A stretch of DNA of 6,864 nucleotides from Actinomycetes bacterium (GTDB lineage: Bacteria > Actinomycetota > Acidimicrobiia > Acidimicrobiales > Acidimicrobiaceae). The stretch covers positions 1 through 6,864 of the forward strand of contig JAJYVK010000083.1 in the NCBI GenBank assembly GCA_021792075.1. Direction: 5' to 3'. The notes under the pieces were generated by a model. That model was not told where the DNA came from and made no database searches. It worked only from the letters and a program-made list of their open reading frames with translations. The position numbers and the translations under genes are program-made. The stretch's first letter is position 1, and every line of letters starts with the position of its first letter. Shown here in pieces: positions 1 to 5,734 of the stretch.

Positions 1-1780
1 ATTCTGGATCTGCTTCCACCGGCAGCTCTACCGGGTTGGATGTTTTTGCGCCGTGTGGGAGATCGCGTTCCAGGCTTTCCACCGTTTCGGCGGCGAGTCT
101 GGCAAGTTTGAGCCCTGCTCTCTCCAACGAGTCCTGTGCAATGGATGCGGGGCCTCCGGTATTTGACAGGATGGTGACGTTCGGGCCTCGGGGAGGCGGT
201 TGAGTGGCCAAGGCATGCCCCAACGAGAGCAGATCCTCCAGGCTGTTGACGCGGAGCACTCCTGTATGCGCGAACATCGCGTCAACGGCTTCATCGATGT
301 TTATGGAGGCTATTCGATGGCCGGATTCCATTTGAGGGATGCCGAGTATTCCTTCCACTTCAGTCGAAACAGATTGATTCTGGGTATCTTGGATCCCGTG
401 AAAGATGGACATCGTGGGTGGAACTGTCGCAACCCTCTTTGCCTTCACTGCAACGATCGGCTTTTCCTTGGAGATACGACGGGCTATGCGGACGAACGAC
501 CTGGGGTTTCCGAAGCTCTCGAGGTAGAGGAGAATGACATCGGTATTTTCGTCCTGTTCCCAGTAGTGAAGCAGGTCGTTTCCGGAGACATCTGCACGAT
601 TTCCAGATGAAACGAAGTTCGCCAAGCCGATTCCCCGGCGTCTCGCCTCCTCGACGATTGCGATCCCGAGAGCTCCTGAGTGAGCGATGAGCGAGGCTCT
701 GCCTGGCAAAAGGCCGTGCGGACCCACGGTGGCGTTGAGCGAAATCCTCGGATCGGTGTTCGCGACACCCATGCAGTTCGGACCCACCAGACGCATGCCA
801 TTCTGACGCGCGAAGCGAACGAGCTCCCGTTCCTTTCTGACGCCTTCGGCTCCGGTCTCGGAGAAGCCAGACGAGATGATCAGCAGACCCCCAACCCCTT
901 TATCGGCGGCCTGGGCCACAACGGACTGCACCTCATTGGCCGGCACCACGATAACGGCGAGATCGATCTCGTCCGGTAACTCAGCCAGCGATGGGTACGC
1001 CTTTACGCTCGATACGGAGTTGGCATGCTGATTTACCGGATGGACGGTGCCGCTGAAGCTACTCTCGAGGATATTCCTAAAGAGCACATTTCCGATGGAT
1101 CCGAATGTGGTGCTGGCTCCGACAACTGCTATCGAACGGGGAGAGAGGATTTTTCCTATGGATCTGGCGACGGCTCGGCGCTCCCTGTCGTACATCTTCT
1201 GGATCGATTCCGGGGTGGGCTCGATATCGAAAACCACTCGCACAACTCCGTCGCGATACGATCGAGAGTCCTGATATCCAGCATTGTGAAAAACGCTCAA
1301 CATCTTTTGGTTCTCAGGGAGCGTGTCTGCCATGAACCTGGTGATGCCGGCTTCGCTCGCTCGGGCTGCAAGCATCTCGAGCATGATGGATCCAAGTCCT
1401 CTGCCCTGATGGGCATCGCTGACCAAAAAGGCGACCTCAGCTTCTGAACGTCCCGGCAGACGCTCGTATCTTGATACGGCGATTATCTCTTCCCGGAAGA
1501 TCGCCACGAACGCCATGCGATCCGAGTAGTCGACGTTGACAAATCTTTGCAGCATAGTCTCGCTGAGCGTGCGAATAGGGGAGAAAAAGCGAAAGTAGAT
1601 AGTCTCTGGCGACAGGGAGGCGTGGAGCTTCTCGATGAGATGGGCGTCGGCGGGAACTATCGGGCGGATCTTGACCGTGCCGCCATCTGAGAGGACCACA
1701 TCGGTCTCCCAGCGCGCAATCAGTCGTTCAATGTCTTCCCTGGTGTGCGATTCATTGTTAGTGCTCTGTTGGCTCATCAT
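1..1780 (-). CDS. GNAT / NDP-forming acyl-CoA synthetase-like protein acetyltransferase (Pat-like), 3' end cut by window
   Basis: Open from an ATG at 1780 through the left edge: 593 codons without a stop, C-terminus missing. Residues about 35-185 form a GNAT acetyltransferase, with the acetyl-CoA loop HQGRGLGS (124-131) and candidate general base E115 in EAEVAF. Residues about 210-340 are a CoA-binding Rossmann domain (SIAVVGAS at 216-223), followed by a succinyl-CoA-ligase-like domain with LVGPNCMG (331-338) and AHSGALG (366-372). SNPVELP (581-587) begins the next subdomain; an ATP-grasp domain would be expected beyond the edge. This order, GNAT first and no cyclic-nucleotide domain, matches actinobacterial Pat proteins of the Streptomyces type, which acetylate lysines of enzymes such as acetyl-CoA synthetase. 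The histidine motif of true ADP-forming synthetases (SHTGSLAG-like) is not recognisable, which favours a regulatory acetyltransferase over a ligase. The start is chosen by AGGTGA eight bases upstream; it lies within the preceding regulator gene, so translation is probably coupled. Family assignment is firm; targets are unknown. Confidence 0.9.
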   Translation of the reverse strand, partial: MMSQQSTNNESHTREDIERLIARWETDVVLSDGGTVKIRPIVPADAHLIEKLHASLSPETIYFRFFSPIRTLSETMLQRFVNVDYSDRMAFVAIFREEIIAVSRYERLPGRSEAEVAFLVSDAHQGRGLGSIMLEMLAARASEAGITRFMADTLPENQKMLSVFHNAGYQDSRSYRDGVVRVVFDIEPTPESIQKMYDRERRAVARSIGKILSPRSIAVVGASTTFGSIGNVLFRNILESSFSGTVHPVNQHANSVSSVKAYPSLAELPDEIDLAVIVVPANEVQSVVAQAADKGVGGLLIISSGFSETGAEGVRKERELVRFARQNGMRLVGPNCMGVANTDPRISLNATVGPHGLLPGRASLIAHSGALGIAIVEEARRRGIGLANFVSSGNRADVSGNDLLHYWEQDENTDVILLYLESFGNPRSFVRIARRISKEKPIVAVKAKRVATVPPTMSIFHGIQDTQNQSVSTEVEGILGIPQMESGHRIASINIDEAVDAMFAHTGVLRVNSLEDLLSLGHALATQPPPRGPNVTILSNTGGPASIAQDSLERAGLKLARLAAETVESLERDLPHGAKTSNPVELPVEADPE

Positions 1781-2234
1781 CGATGATGTCACCTATCGCT
1801 TCGGATTCTCCATCACCGCCACGCGCCCGCTTGACCATGTCCTGCAATGTGAACGAATTCAGATGCTTTCTCATGTGCTCGCCTACGCTTGCCCAGACAG
1901 CTAGGAGCACGCACTGCCCTTCGTGCTCACAGGCCCCGTTCTCGTGGGGCAGGCCAAAGTCTCCAGCCACTATCGGTCCATCGACCGCGGACACTATCTG
2001 TGCAAGGGTTATCTCATTTGGCTTTCTGGCCAAAACATACCCGCCACCGACACCCCGCTTTGACCTGACCAGTCCCGCCCCTTTGAGGGCAAGCAAGATC
2101 TGCTCCAGGTATGGCTGTGGCAGGCCTGTCCTGTCCGCGACGTCCTTTACCGAGGTTGGTCCAGGGTCATCCGAATGCAAAGCTAGAGACAAGAGGGCTC
2201 TGGAGGCATAATCGCCTCTGGTAGAGACTTTCAC
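1758..2234 (-). CDS. Rrf2-family transcriptional regulator (CymR/IscR/NsrR-like)
   Basis: A 158-residue DNA-binding protein typical of the Rrf2 family. The N-terminal MKVSTRGDYASR, the winged helix (about 1-75) with YLEQILLALKGAGLV and the wing RGVGGGYVLA (60-69), and the dimerisation helix (about 108-135) are all recognisable. Family members sense Fe-S clusters, nitric oxide or cysteine metabolism. Only two cysteines are present, C102 and C108, spaced like the last two of the three IscR/NsrR cysteines. The first cysteine position holds Pro96, and the IscR histidine ligand after the last cysteine is Leu111. Asp8, a cluster ligand in Streptomyces NsrR, is present. The helical part also resembles cluster-free CymR. 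The start is GTG, fixed by the canonical N-terminus and by an upstream in-frame TGA, but has only a weak ribosome site. It is the first gene of the leftward unit and probably autoregulates and controls the overlapping acetyltransferase. The signal sensed cannot be assigned from sequence. Confidence 0.92.
   Translation of the reverse strand: MKVSTRGDYASRALLSLALHSDDPGPTSVKDVADRTGLPQPYLEQILLALKGAGLVRSKRGVGGGYVLARKPNEITLAQIVSAVDGPIVAGDFGLPHENGACEHEGQCVLLAVWASVGEHMRKHLNSFTLQDMVKRARGGDGESEAIGDIIDDEPTEH
1789..1794 (-). promoter_or_regulatory. Shine-Dalgarno of the acetyltransferase, inside the Rrf2 gene
   Basis: On the minus strand AGGTGA ends eight bases before the ATG at 1780-1778. A second ATG follows at once (1777-1775), a GTG lies at 1792-1790, and an in-frame TAG at 1795-1793 prevents any longer start. 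The site lies within the last codons of the upstream regulator, so ribosomes ending that gene at 1758 could reinitiate here. Confidence 0.6.
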
Positions 2235-2242
2235 GTATCCAT

Positions 2243-2261
2243 AGTAGTCAATTTAAGTAGT
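2243..2261. repeat. AGTAGT direct repeat upstream of the Rrf2 start
   Basis: AGTAGT occurs at 2243-2248 and again at 2256-2261, 13 bases apart start to start (ACTACT when read in the direction of the regulator gene). It lies 9-27 bp upstream of the GTG start, where a bound repressor would block transcription or translation. It is short enough to be chance. Confidence 0.3.
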
Positions 2262-2309
2262 TGCGAAGTTGTTAAGCCTCCTAATCTGTAATCAGAGCAA
2301 TCTTGAAGG

Positions 2310-2315
2310 TATAGA
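2310..2315 (+). promoter_or_regulatory. Candidate -10 box for the rightward operon
   Basis: TATAGA, preceded by GG, lies 26 bp before the TTG start at 2342, which would place transcription start near 2322 and leave a leader of about 20 bases. No TTGACA-like element is seen 16-18 bp upstream, so support rests on the -10 hexamer and position alone. Confidence 0.3.
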
Positions 2316-2330
2316 GTCGACGTGTCGACA
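2316..2330. repeat. Tandem GTCGAC palindromes at the presumed operon start site
   Basis: GTCGAC occurs at 2316-2321 and 2324-2329, separated by GT. Each copy is itself a palindrome, so the pair also forms a 6-2-6 inverted repeat, and TGTCGACA (2323-2330) is an eight-base palindrome. Lying just after the candidate -10 box, it is well placed for an operator; the binding protein is unknown. Confidence 0.4.
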
Positions 2331-2341
2331 GGTAAACGGGG

Positions 2342-3568
2342 TTGAAATTGGAATCTACTGAACAGGAGAGAGCCATTTCGATATCCGAGCTGCCGCCTCT
2401 ACCCAACTACCGTAATGCTGACGTCTGCAATGTTGTTCCAGCAGCTTTTCTCCATCTCGCAAAGTCTCGAGGTTCGCTGTTTGGCAGGAGCTTTGGGGAG
2501 GTCGAAGAGAGGGTTCATACCATCAACCCCGGCTTTACGCCAGATCTAGAATCGTGGTTTCCTAAAGAAGCGAGCAGAGCGTCTCAGCTCGCCTTGGTTG
2601 TCCTCGACGGACTCGGTTTTCGCCAATTGGCGAAGTTCTCCAATGATATGCCGAACTTTGCGGCTTTTTCGCAGATCGATATCACCTCCGTAGCTCCCAC
2701 GACCACGGCAACTGCGTTGACCTCCATAAGCACAGGAGCCACGCCTTCAACACATGGGATGCTCGGCTATCGGATGGGACTTGAGAATGATCAGGTGCTG
2801 AACGCGCTTTCGTGGTCGGTGAAGGGGAGTACAGTCGGGAGGGCTCCCGATCCGGAATCCCTCCAGCCTGTCATGCCCTTTTTGAATTTTCACCCCAAGG
2901 TAGTCACCAAGGCTCAGTATCAGGAGACTGGCTTTACCAAGGCGCACTTGCGCGGAACCAATATGTTTGATTACAGGCTTCCGTCCTCGATGGTGGACCA
3001 TGTAGCAGAGCTTCTCCGTCAAGGTGAAGCCTTTGTCTACGCGTATTACGAGGGGATCGACACCGTCGCTCACGAATACGGTTTGAGAGCCTGCTACCTG
3101 GAGGAGTTGCGCGAGGTCGACTATCTGTTGGGTAGGCTCATGGACTCTCTGCCCAAGGGAGGGATGTTGCTTGTGACCTCCGACCATGGACAGGTGGAGG
3201 TGCCCGACGCCCCAATTGAACTCGATGCGAGGATCATGGAATGTACAAGGATGCTCAGCGGAGAGGGAAGATTTCGATGGCTTCATCTGAAGCCCGGCAC
3301 CCTTGGAAAGGTTATCGACATTGCCAGAGAACTCTATGGTAGGGATGCCTGGGTTATGAGCAGAGACGAGCTGATTGAAGGCGGCTACTACGGCTCGCAC
3401 TTTAAGACCAGAATCGAGGAGACTCGTCTCGGTGACGTGGCGCTGATCTCGAAGACCAACGTGGCTTTCCTCGATCCGCTCGACACCGGCCCATATGATC
3501 TTGTCTGTAGACACGGGTCACTTACTGAAGAGGAATTGCTGGTTCCACTATTGAGCTATCTAGCCTAG
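2342..3568 (+). CDS. Alkaline-phosphatase-superfamily phosphodiesterase / nucleotide pyrophosphatase-like protein
   Basis: A 408-residue enzyme of the type I phosphodiesterase/nucleotide pyrophosphatase family. The full two-metal active site is visible: Asp89 in VVLDGLG, nucleophile Thr122 in APTTTATALT (118-127), Asp240 and His244 in EGIDTVAHEYG, Asp281-His282 in TSDHGQ, and His391 in RHGSLT. The middle (about 150-230), which shapes substrate choice, is variable. No signal peptide or membrane segment is seen, so it is probably cytoplasmic. Family members split phosphodiester or phosphoanhydride bonds in nucleotides or related compounds; the substrate here is unknown. The start is TTG: an in-frame TAA at 2333-2335 excludes anything earlier, and AGGT lies eight bases upstream. 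The only alternative nearby is TTG at 2348. It is the first gene of the rightward unit, 51 bp before the likely bpa start. Actinobacteria commonly carry such a protein annotated simply as alkaline phosphatase family protein. Confidence 0.9.
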   Translation: MKLESTEQERAISISELPPLPNYRNADVCNVVPAAFLHLAKSRGSLFGRSFGEVEERVHTINPGFTPDLESWFPKEASRASQLALVVLDGLGFRQLAKFSNDMPNFAAFSQIDITSVAPTTTATALTSISTGATPSTHGMLGYRMGLENDQVLNALSWSVKGSTVGRAPDPESLQPVMPFLNFHPKVVTKAQYQETGFTKAHLRGTNMFDYRLPSSMVDHVAELLRQGEAFVYAYYEGIDTVAHEYGLRACYLEELREVDYLLGRLMDSLPKGGMLLVTSDHGQVEVPDAPIELDARIMECTRMLSGEGRFRWLHLKPGTLGKVIDIARELYGRDAWVMSRDELIEGGYYGSHFKTRIEETRLGDVALISKTNVAFLDPLDTGPYDLVCRHGSLTEEELLVPLLSYLA

Positions 3569-3608
3569 TGGGATCTAGAATCATGGCTAAGCTGTAGCGG
3601 TATGTCAA

Positions 3609-3616
3609 GAAGGAGG
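3609..3616 (+). promoter_or_regulatory. Shine-Dalgarno deciding the bpa start
   Basis: GAAGGAGG is an excellent ribosome site and lies three bases before the ATG at 3620-3622. The in-frame ATG at 3602 has no upstream purine run and would place this site inside the gene. The spacing is shorter than usual, so 3602 is not fully excluded. Confidence 0.6.
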
Positions 3617-3619
3617 ATC

Positions 3620-4114
3620 ATGACCGGACCTGTTAATGAATCCGAGAAGGTATTGCTGATTCCAGAGGCCAGCGAACAGCCAAAAGAGGATGACGAGGAG
3701 TTTCAGAACCGGGAATCCGTAAACTCTCCTTCAAAGGTTCTCCGTATTGGCTCTATGATCAAGACTCTTCTTGACGAGGTGCGCGGAGTCGAACTGGATG
3801 AGGCAAGCCGCAATCGGTTGGCAGAGATATATCAAACCTCCGTCGACGAGCTCAAGGAGGGCCTGTCTCCCGATCTTGGCGCGGAGCTTGAAAAGTTGAG
3901 TCTGCCCTTTTCTGACCAGCAGCCACCATCAGAGTCAGAGATTCGCGTTGCCCAGGCGCAGTTGGTCGGGTGGCTTGAGGGCCTGTTCCATGGAATCCAG
4001 GCTACCCTGTTCGCTCAACAGACCGCCGCTAGGGCGCAGCTGGAAGATATGCGCAGAAGAGGTTTGCCGTCAGGTGACGAGAGCAGTGCTCACATGCCTG
4101 GCACTTACCTGTAA
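3620..4114 (+). CDS. bpa: Bacterial proteasome activator Bpa (PafE)
   Basis: A 164-residue homologue of the mycobacterial proteasome activator. Bpa forms a ring that docks on the 20S proteasome through its C-terminal tail and opens the gate without ATP, admitting poorly folded proteins such as the heat-shock repressor HspR in Mycobacterium. Residues 1-38 are acidic and probably disordered. The conserved helical core begins at SKVLRIGSMIKTLL (38-51) and continues through LDEASRNRLAEI (59-70), LSLPF (93-97) and the hallmark RVAQAQLVGWLEGLFHGIQ (109-127), then FAQQTAARAQL. The chain ends in GTYL (161-164); the well-studied motif is GQYL, whose penultimate Tyr and final Leu are kept here. An in-frame ATG at 3602 would add six residues (MSRRRI), but the better ribosome site favours 3620. 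rpiB follows 33 bp downstream. Proteasome subunit genes are not in the window. Confidence 0.95.
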   Translation: MTGPVNESEKVLLIPEASEQPKEDDEEFQNRESVNSPSKVLRIGSMIKTLLDEVRGVELDEASRNRLAEIYQTSVDELKEGLSPDLGAELEKLSLPFSDQQPPSESEIRVAQAQLVGWLEGLFHGIQATLFAQQTAARAQLEDMRRRGLPSGDESSAHMPGTYL

Positions 4115-4134
4115 CCTTGCTGCCGACGGTATTC

Positions 4135-4142
4135 AAAAGGAG
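4135..4142 (+). promoter_or_regulatory. Shine-Dalgarno of rpiB
   Basis: AAAAGGAG lies five bases upstream of the TTG at 4148. This strong site, together with the canonical RpiB N-terminus that follows, supports the non-ATG start. Confidence 0.7.
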
Positions 4143-4147
4143 CAGAT

Positions 4148-4603
4148 TTGAAGGCCTCGCTAGGATGCGATCATGCAGGCTATGAGCTGAAGGAGTTTTT
4201 GAAAGAACAGCTTGTCGCCTTGGGCCATGATGTGATCGATCACGGCACCTATTCTACCGAGCCCGTTGACTATCCGGATTTTTGTGCTGCCGCTGCCGAG
4301 ACTGTCGCATCAGGTCTCGCTGATTTTGGCGTCGTTGTGGGGGGATCCGGTCAAGGAGAGCAGATCGCAGCCAACAAGGTCGACGGCATCCGAGCTGCGT
4401 TATGTGTAAACGAGTATTTGGCCCGGCTTGCCAGGGCCCACAATGATGCCAACGTCATCTCTTTTGGGGCGCGAATCTTGGCCAAAGAGTACGCACTTGA
4501 GATCCTAAAGGTGTTTCTTTCAACCTCATTCGAAGGCGGCCGACACCTACAACGGCTCGAAAAGATTGCAGGGATAGAGAAAGCCCAGTCTGGAAAGTCT
4601 TAG
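4148..4603 (+). CDS. rpiB: Ribose-5-phosphate isomerase B
   Basis: A 151-residue RpiB, which interconverts ribose-5-phosphate and ribulose-5-phosphate in the non-oxidative pentose phosphate pathway. The start motif MKASLGCDHAGYELK includes the phosphate-site Asp8-His9. The central loop GGSGQGEQIAANKV (65-78) places Glu71 where Escherichia coli RpiB has its catalytic cysteine; Mycobacterium tuberculosis RpiB likewise uses a glutamate, so this belongs to the actinobacterial Glu type. His98-Asn99 in RAHNDANVISFG, Arg109 and the Arg132-His133 / Arg136 cluster are consistent with substrate binding. Length matches the family and the usual C-terminal helix is present. The start codon is TTG, fixed by the universally placed N-terminus and a strong ribosome site. 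The stop codon directly abuts the next gene's TTG. Family assignment is secure; some relatives act on allose or galactose phosphates, but nothing nearby suggests that here. Confidence 0.96.
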   Translation: MKASLGCDHAGYELKEFLKEQLVALGHDVIDHGTYSTEPVDYPDFCAAAAETVASGLADFGVVVGGSGQGEQIAANKVDGIRAALCVNEYLARLARAHNDANVISFGARILAKEYALEILKVFLSTSFEGGRHLQRLEKIAGIEKAQSGKS

Positions 4604-5719
4604 TTGGCACCGAACCGTCATCGCCCGAGTCACCGCAGCCCTTTGACTCCGCTGGCGTCGAGGCTTTTGGTAGTGGGAATTTTTGTGCTTCTGATCGGCG
4701 CTATCGCATACGTTTTAGCAAACGGGCGATCGGCCCCTACGGTCAAGAATGCCACGCCTCCCACGATCGTACCAGTGGCATCATCTGATAGCACAACCCT
4801 GCCTTCAACCACTACTTTGCCACCGACAACGACGACAACTGACGCGCCTTTGAACACTGGACCGACCTATGCTGTTGGCGTTGCGACTTACACGCTTTCA
4901 GAACCCGGAAAGTACCTGTGCGCTCCTCACGGCGCAACCTCCGGATGCATTGTGCGAACCATGCCTCTTTATGTTCTCTATCCTGCTTCCGGTAGTCCTG
5001 GGACGGTCGTCAATGGAGCAATGCCCGATCGTAGCGGGGGAAGCTATCCTCTGGTAGTCTTCGGAAACGGCTATCTCGAGAACGTGCTGAGCTACTCGGT
5101 GATCTTGGACTACTGGGCATCCAGGGGCTATGTTGTCGCAGCCCCTCAGTTTCCGCTCTCCCAAGTCAACTCAGTGGGCGGCCCGTGGGAGGCGGATATA
5201 CTCAATCAGCCTGGAGATCTCTCTGCGGCCATCAGTTACATGATCAGCCAGGACTCGTTGTCTTCTTCCACGTTTTACAAGCTGATTGACCCAGGCGAAA
5301 TTGCTGTTGTCGGCCAAAGCGATGGAGCAGACGATGCCTTGGCGGTAGGATACAACACTTGCTGTAAGGACCCGAGAGTCAAGGCGGTGATCAGTTTGTC
5401 CGGTGCCGAACTCAGCTCGTATCCCGGCAAGTACTTCGCGAGTCAAGGACCACCTCTGCTGATTGTTCAGGGAACCGACGACACGATAAATGTTCCGTCG
5501 GATTCGCAAACCGCGTTTGATGCTGCGGGACCTCCGAAGTACTATCTCAGTCTGATCGGTGCCGATCATTTGGACGGCTACCAGGAGGTGGATGAGTATT
5601 CTCAGGCGGTACAACAGGTGACCGTCTCGTTCCTCGATTACTACCTCAAGGGACAGGCAGGCGCACTTGATGAGATGAATAAAGCCGGGAATGTCGCTGG
5701 AACTGACAGCTTGAGCTGA
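4604..5719 (+). CDS. Membrane-anchored extracytoplasmic alpha/beta hydrolase (esterase/lipase-like)
   Basis: A 371-residue predicted serine hydrolase held outside the membrane. Residues 1-20 are basic, 21-39 form one hydrophobic segment (positive-inside, no lipobox), and 45-85 are a Thr/Pro-rich linker with runs of threonine (about 4790-4843). The catalytic domain follows. The nucleophile elbow GQSDG (237-241) gives Ser239; Asp292 in QGTDDTINVP and His322 in GADHLDGY complete a likely triad. The oxyanion strand reads PLVVFGNGY (149-157), with Asn where relatives usually have His before Gly. Cys106 and Cys115 could form a disulfide, as could the adjacent pair 253-254. The fold resembles dienelactone-hydrolase, chlorophyllase and polyester-hydrolase relatives; the substrate is unknown. 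The start is TTG directly after the rpiB stop, with GGAAAG six bases upstream. A later TTG at 4643 is possible but would remove the basic N-terminus. The amidase gene begins 15 bp downstream. Confidence 0.88.
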   Translation: MAPNRHRPSHRSPLTPLASRLLVVGIFVLLIGAIAYVLANGRSAPTVKNATPPTIVPVASSDSTTLPSTTTLPPTTTTTDAPLNTGPTYAVGVATYTLSEPGKYLCAPHGATSGCIVRTMPLYVLYPASGSPGTVVNGAMPDRSGGSYPLVVFGNGYLENVLSYSVILDYWASRGYVVAAPQFPLSQVNSVGGPWEADILNQPGDLSAAISYMISQDSLSSSTFYKLIDPGEIAVVGQSDGADDALAVGYNTCCKDPRVKAVISLSGAELSSYPGKYFASQGPPLLIVQGTDDTINVPSDSQTAFDAAGPPKYYLSLIGADHLDGYQEVDEYSQAVQQVTVSFLDYYLKGQAGALDEMNKAGNVAGTDSLS

Positions 5720-5721
5720 TG

Positions 5722-5728
5722 GGAGGAG
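5722..5728 (+). promoter_or_regulatory. Shine-Dalgarno of the amidase gene
   Basis: GGAGGAG sits just after the hydrolase stop codon and eight bases (counted from GGAGG) before the GTG at 5735. An in-frame TGA at 5717-5719 leaves no longer start, so this site fixes the amidase N-terminus. Confidence 0.7.
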
Positions 5729-5734
5729 CCAGCC

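Larger units (their letters stand above)
2235..2341. promoter_or_regulatory. Divergent promoter region between the regulator and the phosphodiesterase operon
   Basis: This 107-bp gap between two outward-facing genes is AT-richer than the flanking coding sequence and must hold the start signals for both units if each has its own promoter. For the rightward unit a -10-like TATAGA lies at 2310-2315, with no convincing -35. For the leftward unit no good -35/-10 pair was found. It contains short repeats, listed separately, that could serve as operators for the Rrf2 regulator. Confidence 0.55.

Noticed and set aside
250..462. Possible frameshift or pseudogene in the acetyltransferase where the usual histidine motif is missing.
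   Set aside because: The frame is continuous for 593 codons, and conserved sequence (GVLRVNSLEDLL, then SNPVELP) resumes in the same frame after the divergent segment.
200..1447. Several plus-strand open frames opposite the acetyltransferase (200-610, 680-979, 1025-1447).
   Set aside because: The minus strand carries one continuous frame with clear GNAT and CoA-binding motifs across the whole stretch; the plus-strand frames have no domain or ribosome site to support them.
2747..3514. A 255-codon minus-strand open frame inside the phosphodiesterase gene.
   Set aside because: It lies wholly within a plus-strand gene with all metal-site residues conserved and resembles no protein family I recognise.
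3569..3619. Possible terminator between the phosphodiesterase and bpa genes.
   Set aside because: The gap has only the short palindrome TCTAGA and no GC-rich stem followed by a T-run.
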